Below, in pieces: positions 62,275 to 64,000 of a DNA stretch of 64,000 bases; position 1 is the first letter of the stretch, and the number at the start of each line of letters is the position of its first letter. The stretch spans positions 62,001 through 126,000 of the forward strand of contig JAICQO010000003.1 of assembly GCA_025937835.1 (NCBI GenBank), given 5' to 3'. Source of the stretch: Polyangiaceae bacterium. Its GTDB lineage: Bacteria > Myxococcota_A > Polyangia > Polyangiales > Polyangiaceae. Under the pieces are notes generated by a model. That model saw only the letters and a program-made list of their open reading frames with translations, did not search any database and was not told the origin of the DNA. The translations under genes were made by a program, and so were the position numbers.

Positions 62275-63855
62275 CTAACGCCCGAACGTGCGCACGTACA
62301 TTCCGTCCTCGTCGCCTCGCCCGCTGATCGTGTACAGCACGAAATCGTCACCCCAGGTGGCGTAGGTATCGACGTGCTCGGCGATCAGCGTGGCCGGGTC
62401 CGGATGGAGCGTGCCGTCGCGACCCGCCTTGCGGTAGCGCAACGACCCCGACGCGGTGTCCGGATCGTAGGCATCGATGAAGACCGCGTGTCCGCTGCCG
62501 ACCCAGCCCATCACGACGATGTCGGGCGCGAGCCGCTCGGTGCTGCAGTCGCCGAGCCGCGAGCGGAACGCATCGAAAGTTCCGGTGTCTGCTCGGGCGG
62601 CCCACAGCACGCCGTCGGCTCCGGGCGCGAAGTGGATCGCGTTGAGCGAGACACGGCCGGTCGTATCGAGCACGCACGAGCGCGCTCCGTCGAGACTCGA
62701 GACGATGAAGTCGGTGTACTCACCGCCGATAGGCTGCTTCGCGAAGGCGATCTGCCCTGCGTCGCTCAGCGCCGAGATCTTGCCGATTTGGTCGCCGAGC
62801 AGGACGTGCCCGCCCGGTGCGCCGCTCGGGTCGACGATCGAGACCGCCGTGTGCAGCTCCGTTTCGGCGACTACCGAGCCCTTGCGCGTGAGCTTGTAGT
62901 CGATCACGCCGGCGAGCAGGTCGACGGGATCTGCGCCGCTGGGAAACGGCGCGATCTGCAGGGTGCCGACCCGCCCTTCGTTCGTCTCGGCCATCCACAG
63001 CCAGGAGCTGTTGTCTTCGGTCACCGCCCAGTGGTGGATGTCCGTGGCCACCGTGATCTGGCTGTCGGGATCGTCCACGTGCTGGAGCTTGAGGACTTCG
63101 GGGCCATCCTGGGTCTCGCGGCTGCTCCAGCCGACGTACCCACCGGCGAGCGCGGCGAAGCCGAAGCGGTGCACGGTGCGGTTGTCGTCGCCGGTCGCCG
63201 GGATCACGGTGGCGATCGGTCGCAGCAGTGGCTCCTCGTCCGCTTCGACGTTGCCTGCCATCAACTCCGCCACCACCACCGCACCCGCGGGTTGCTCCGA
63301 TGGGACGGACAAGCAGGCGACCGCCGTGCCTCGTGGAGCCGGCGTGCAGAACGCGATGTCTCGCTCCGTGTTGCGGCGCGCGAGCAGTCGACCTCGGTCC
63401 ATGCCGGGCCGCCAGGCGTACGCAGCCAGCTCACGGTCGTAGTACACGAGCGTGTCACCCTCGAAAAAGGAGGGATGAAAGTCGGCGCTGCTGCCTTCGA
63501 CGTGCTCGGTCAAGAGCAGGCAGTTCGAGTCCTCGGCGCCGCACTGCACGGGCACTCCGTCCCGCACCTGCGACACGTTCAGCACGAACAGGTTGTGATC
63601 GCCGCTCGCGGCTCTGCCGACGAACGCGCACCAGCGCTCGCCGTTCCCTCCGCGCTCATGCGTGCAGGCTCGCGCCGCGGAGAGTGTGCCCGCCGCGCCG
63701 CTGAATACGCGCACACCGCCGCCGATCCCCGCGGGGCCCTCGGCGTCACTGGGCCAGTTGCTGCGGACAGGCTCGCCTTCTTTACCGTCGTCGCCGCACG
63801 CAATCATGAGCAACGCGGCAAGTAGCGAGACGATTGCCGTGCGTTGCGTCCTCAT
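62275..63855 (-). CDS. Large secreted lipoprotein, propeller-like
   Basis: A 526-residue lipoprotein. Signal peptide ends in LLMIAC (Cys20). The mature part is beta-rich with recurring strand-turn units (HNLFVLNVSQVRDG, DTLVYYDRELAAYAW, GGYVGWSSRETQDG, DFVLYTISGRGDEDG) that suggest a beta-propeller; four to six blades can be guessed. Eight or so Cys are scattered. No enzyme motif is evident. The 145 bases upstream to the window end hold no gene. Confidence 0.68.
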   Translation of the reverse strand: MRTQRTAIVSLLAALLMIACGDDGKEGEPVRSNWPSDAEGPAGIGGGVRVFSGAAGTLSAARACTHERGGNGERWCAFVGRAASGDHNLFVLNVSQVRDGVPVQCGAEDSNCLLLTEHVEGSSADFHPSFFEGDTLVYYDRELAAYAWRPGMDRGRLLARRNTERDIAFCTPAPRGTAVACLSVPSEQPAGAVVVAELMAGNVEADEEPLLRPIATVIPATGDDNRTVHRFGFAALAGGYVGWSSRETQDGPEVLKLQHVDDPDSQITVATDIHHWAVTEDNSSWLWMAETNEGRVGTLQIAPFPSGADPVDLLAGVIDYKLTRKGSVVAETELHTAVSIVDPSGAPGGHVLLGDQIGKISALSDAGQIAFAKQPIGGEYTDFIVSSLDGARSCVLDTTGRVSLNAIHFAPGADGVLWAARADTGTFDAFRSRLGDCSTERLAPDIVVMGWVGSGHAVFIDAYDPDTASGSLRYRKAGRDGTLHPDPATLIAEHVDTYATWGDDFVLYTISGRGDEDGMYVRTFGR

Positions 63856-64000
63856 GTGCGCGAAGGGCCGATTGGACCTCGGACCCTGCGTCGGCGCAAG
63901 TCGCAGCCATTGGCCGCGAAAAATCCAAACTTGTCCGAATCTCCGGCGCGCGCCGAAACACAGCGAGCGCCGGAGCCTTCGGGTATCAGACGATCACCAG

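Overview
The window looks like a chromosomal segment from a high-GC myxobacterium-type bacterium (Myxococcota, most likely Polyangia). The evidence is the combination of eukaryotic-like Ser/Thr kinases with single membrane anchors, FHA, PilZ, DUF4388 and very large TPR proteins, many lipoproteins with Gly-Gly-Thr/Ser linkers, Cys-rich secreted repeats, and a DUF2330 protein with a MYXO-CTERM-like tail. The taxon is inferred from gene content, not from a marker tree. No rRNA, tRNA, IS element, phage region or CRISPR array was seen. Genes are dense and often coupled by 1-13 bp overlaps.

Layout. 1-4.1 kb: PilZ fragment, cobalamin adenosyltransferase, peptide deformylase, Ser/Thr kinase and a double-ACT protein. 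4.1-4.7 kb: non-coding tandem repeats. 4.7-13.4 kb: secreted ConA-like lipoprotein, three glycosyltransferases, a TPR protein, a second Ser/Thr kinase, NagZ, an SGNH hydrolase and a Cys-rich lipoprotein. 13.4-20.6 kb: FAD-linked oxidase with an extra half-domain, DUF4388 protein, beta-propeller, hybrid histidine kinase and MenB. 20.9-23.8 kb: minus-strand translation cluster (rpmE, DUF1385 gene, prfA, small gene). 24-27 kb: DUF362 protein coupled to a membrane polyferredoxin. 27-30.3 kb: a lipoprotein with 19 four-Cys repeats and a double-FHA protein. 30.4-33.7 kb: small lipoprotein, then sigma / membrane TPR / secreted-protein module A. 33.7-40.6 kb: a 2065-residue TPR protein and a small partner. 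40.8-50.6 kb: smpB cluster, DUF2238 protein, GNAT, GH5 cellulase, M23 peptidase, DUF486, SDR, iron-permease-like protein, DUF1272 and DUF2330 genes. 50.6-52.7 kb: coiled-coil lipoprotein and a cytosolic/membrane two-gene unit. 52.7-60.4 kb: modules B and C of the sigma system, in inverted orientation around three genes. 60.5-64 kb: Gly-rich lipoprotein, GST and a large secreted lipoprotein.

The main system-level observation is a three-gene module that occurs three times: an ECF-like sigma factor, a single-TM protein with a short cytosolic head and a periplasmic TPR region (probable anti-sigma/sensor), and a secreted protein with a small N-terminal domain and a beta-rich C-terminal half. Modules B and C are clear paralogues in the same gene order and lie inverted about 2.9 kb apart; module A is more distant. 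I infer an envelope-sensing regulatory family; no experiment or database search supports it here.
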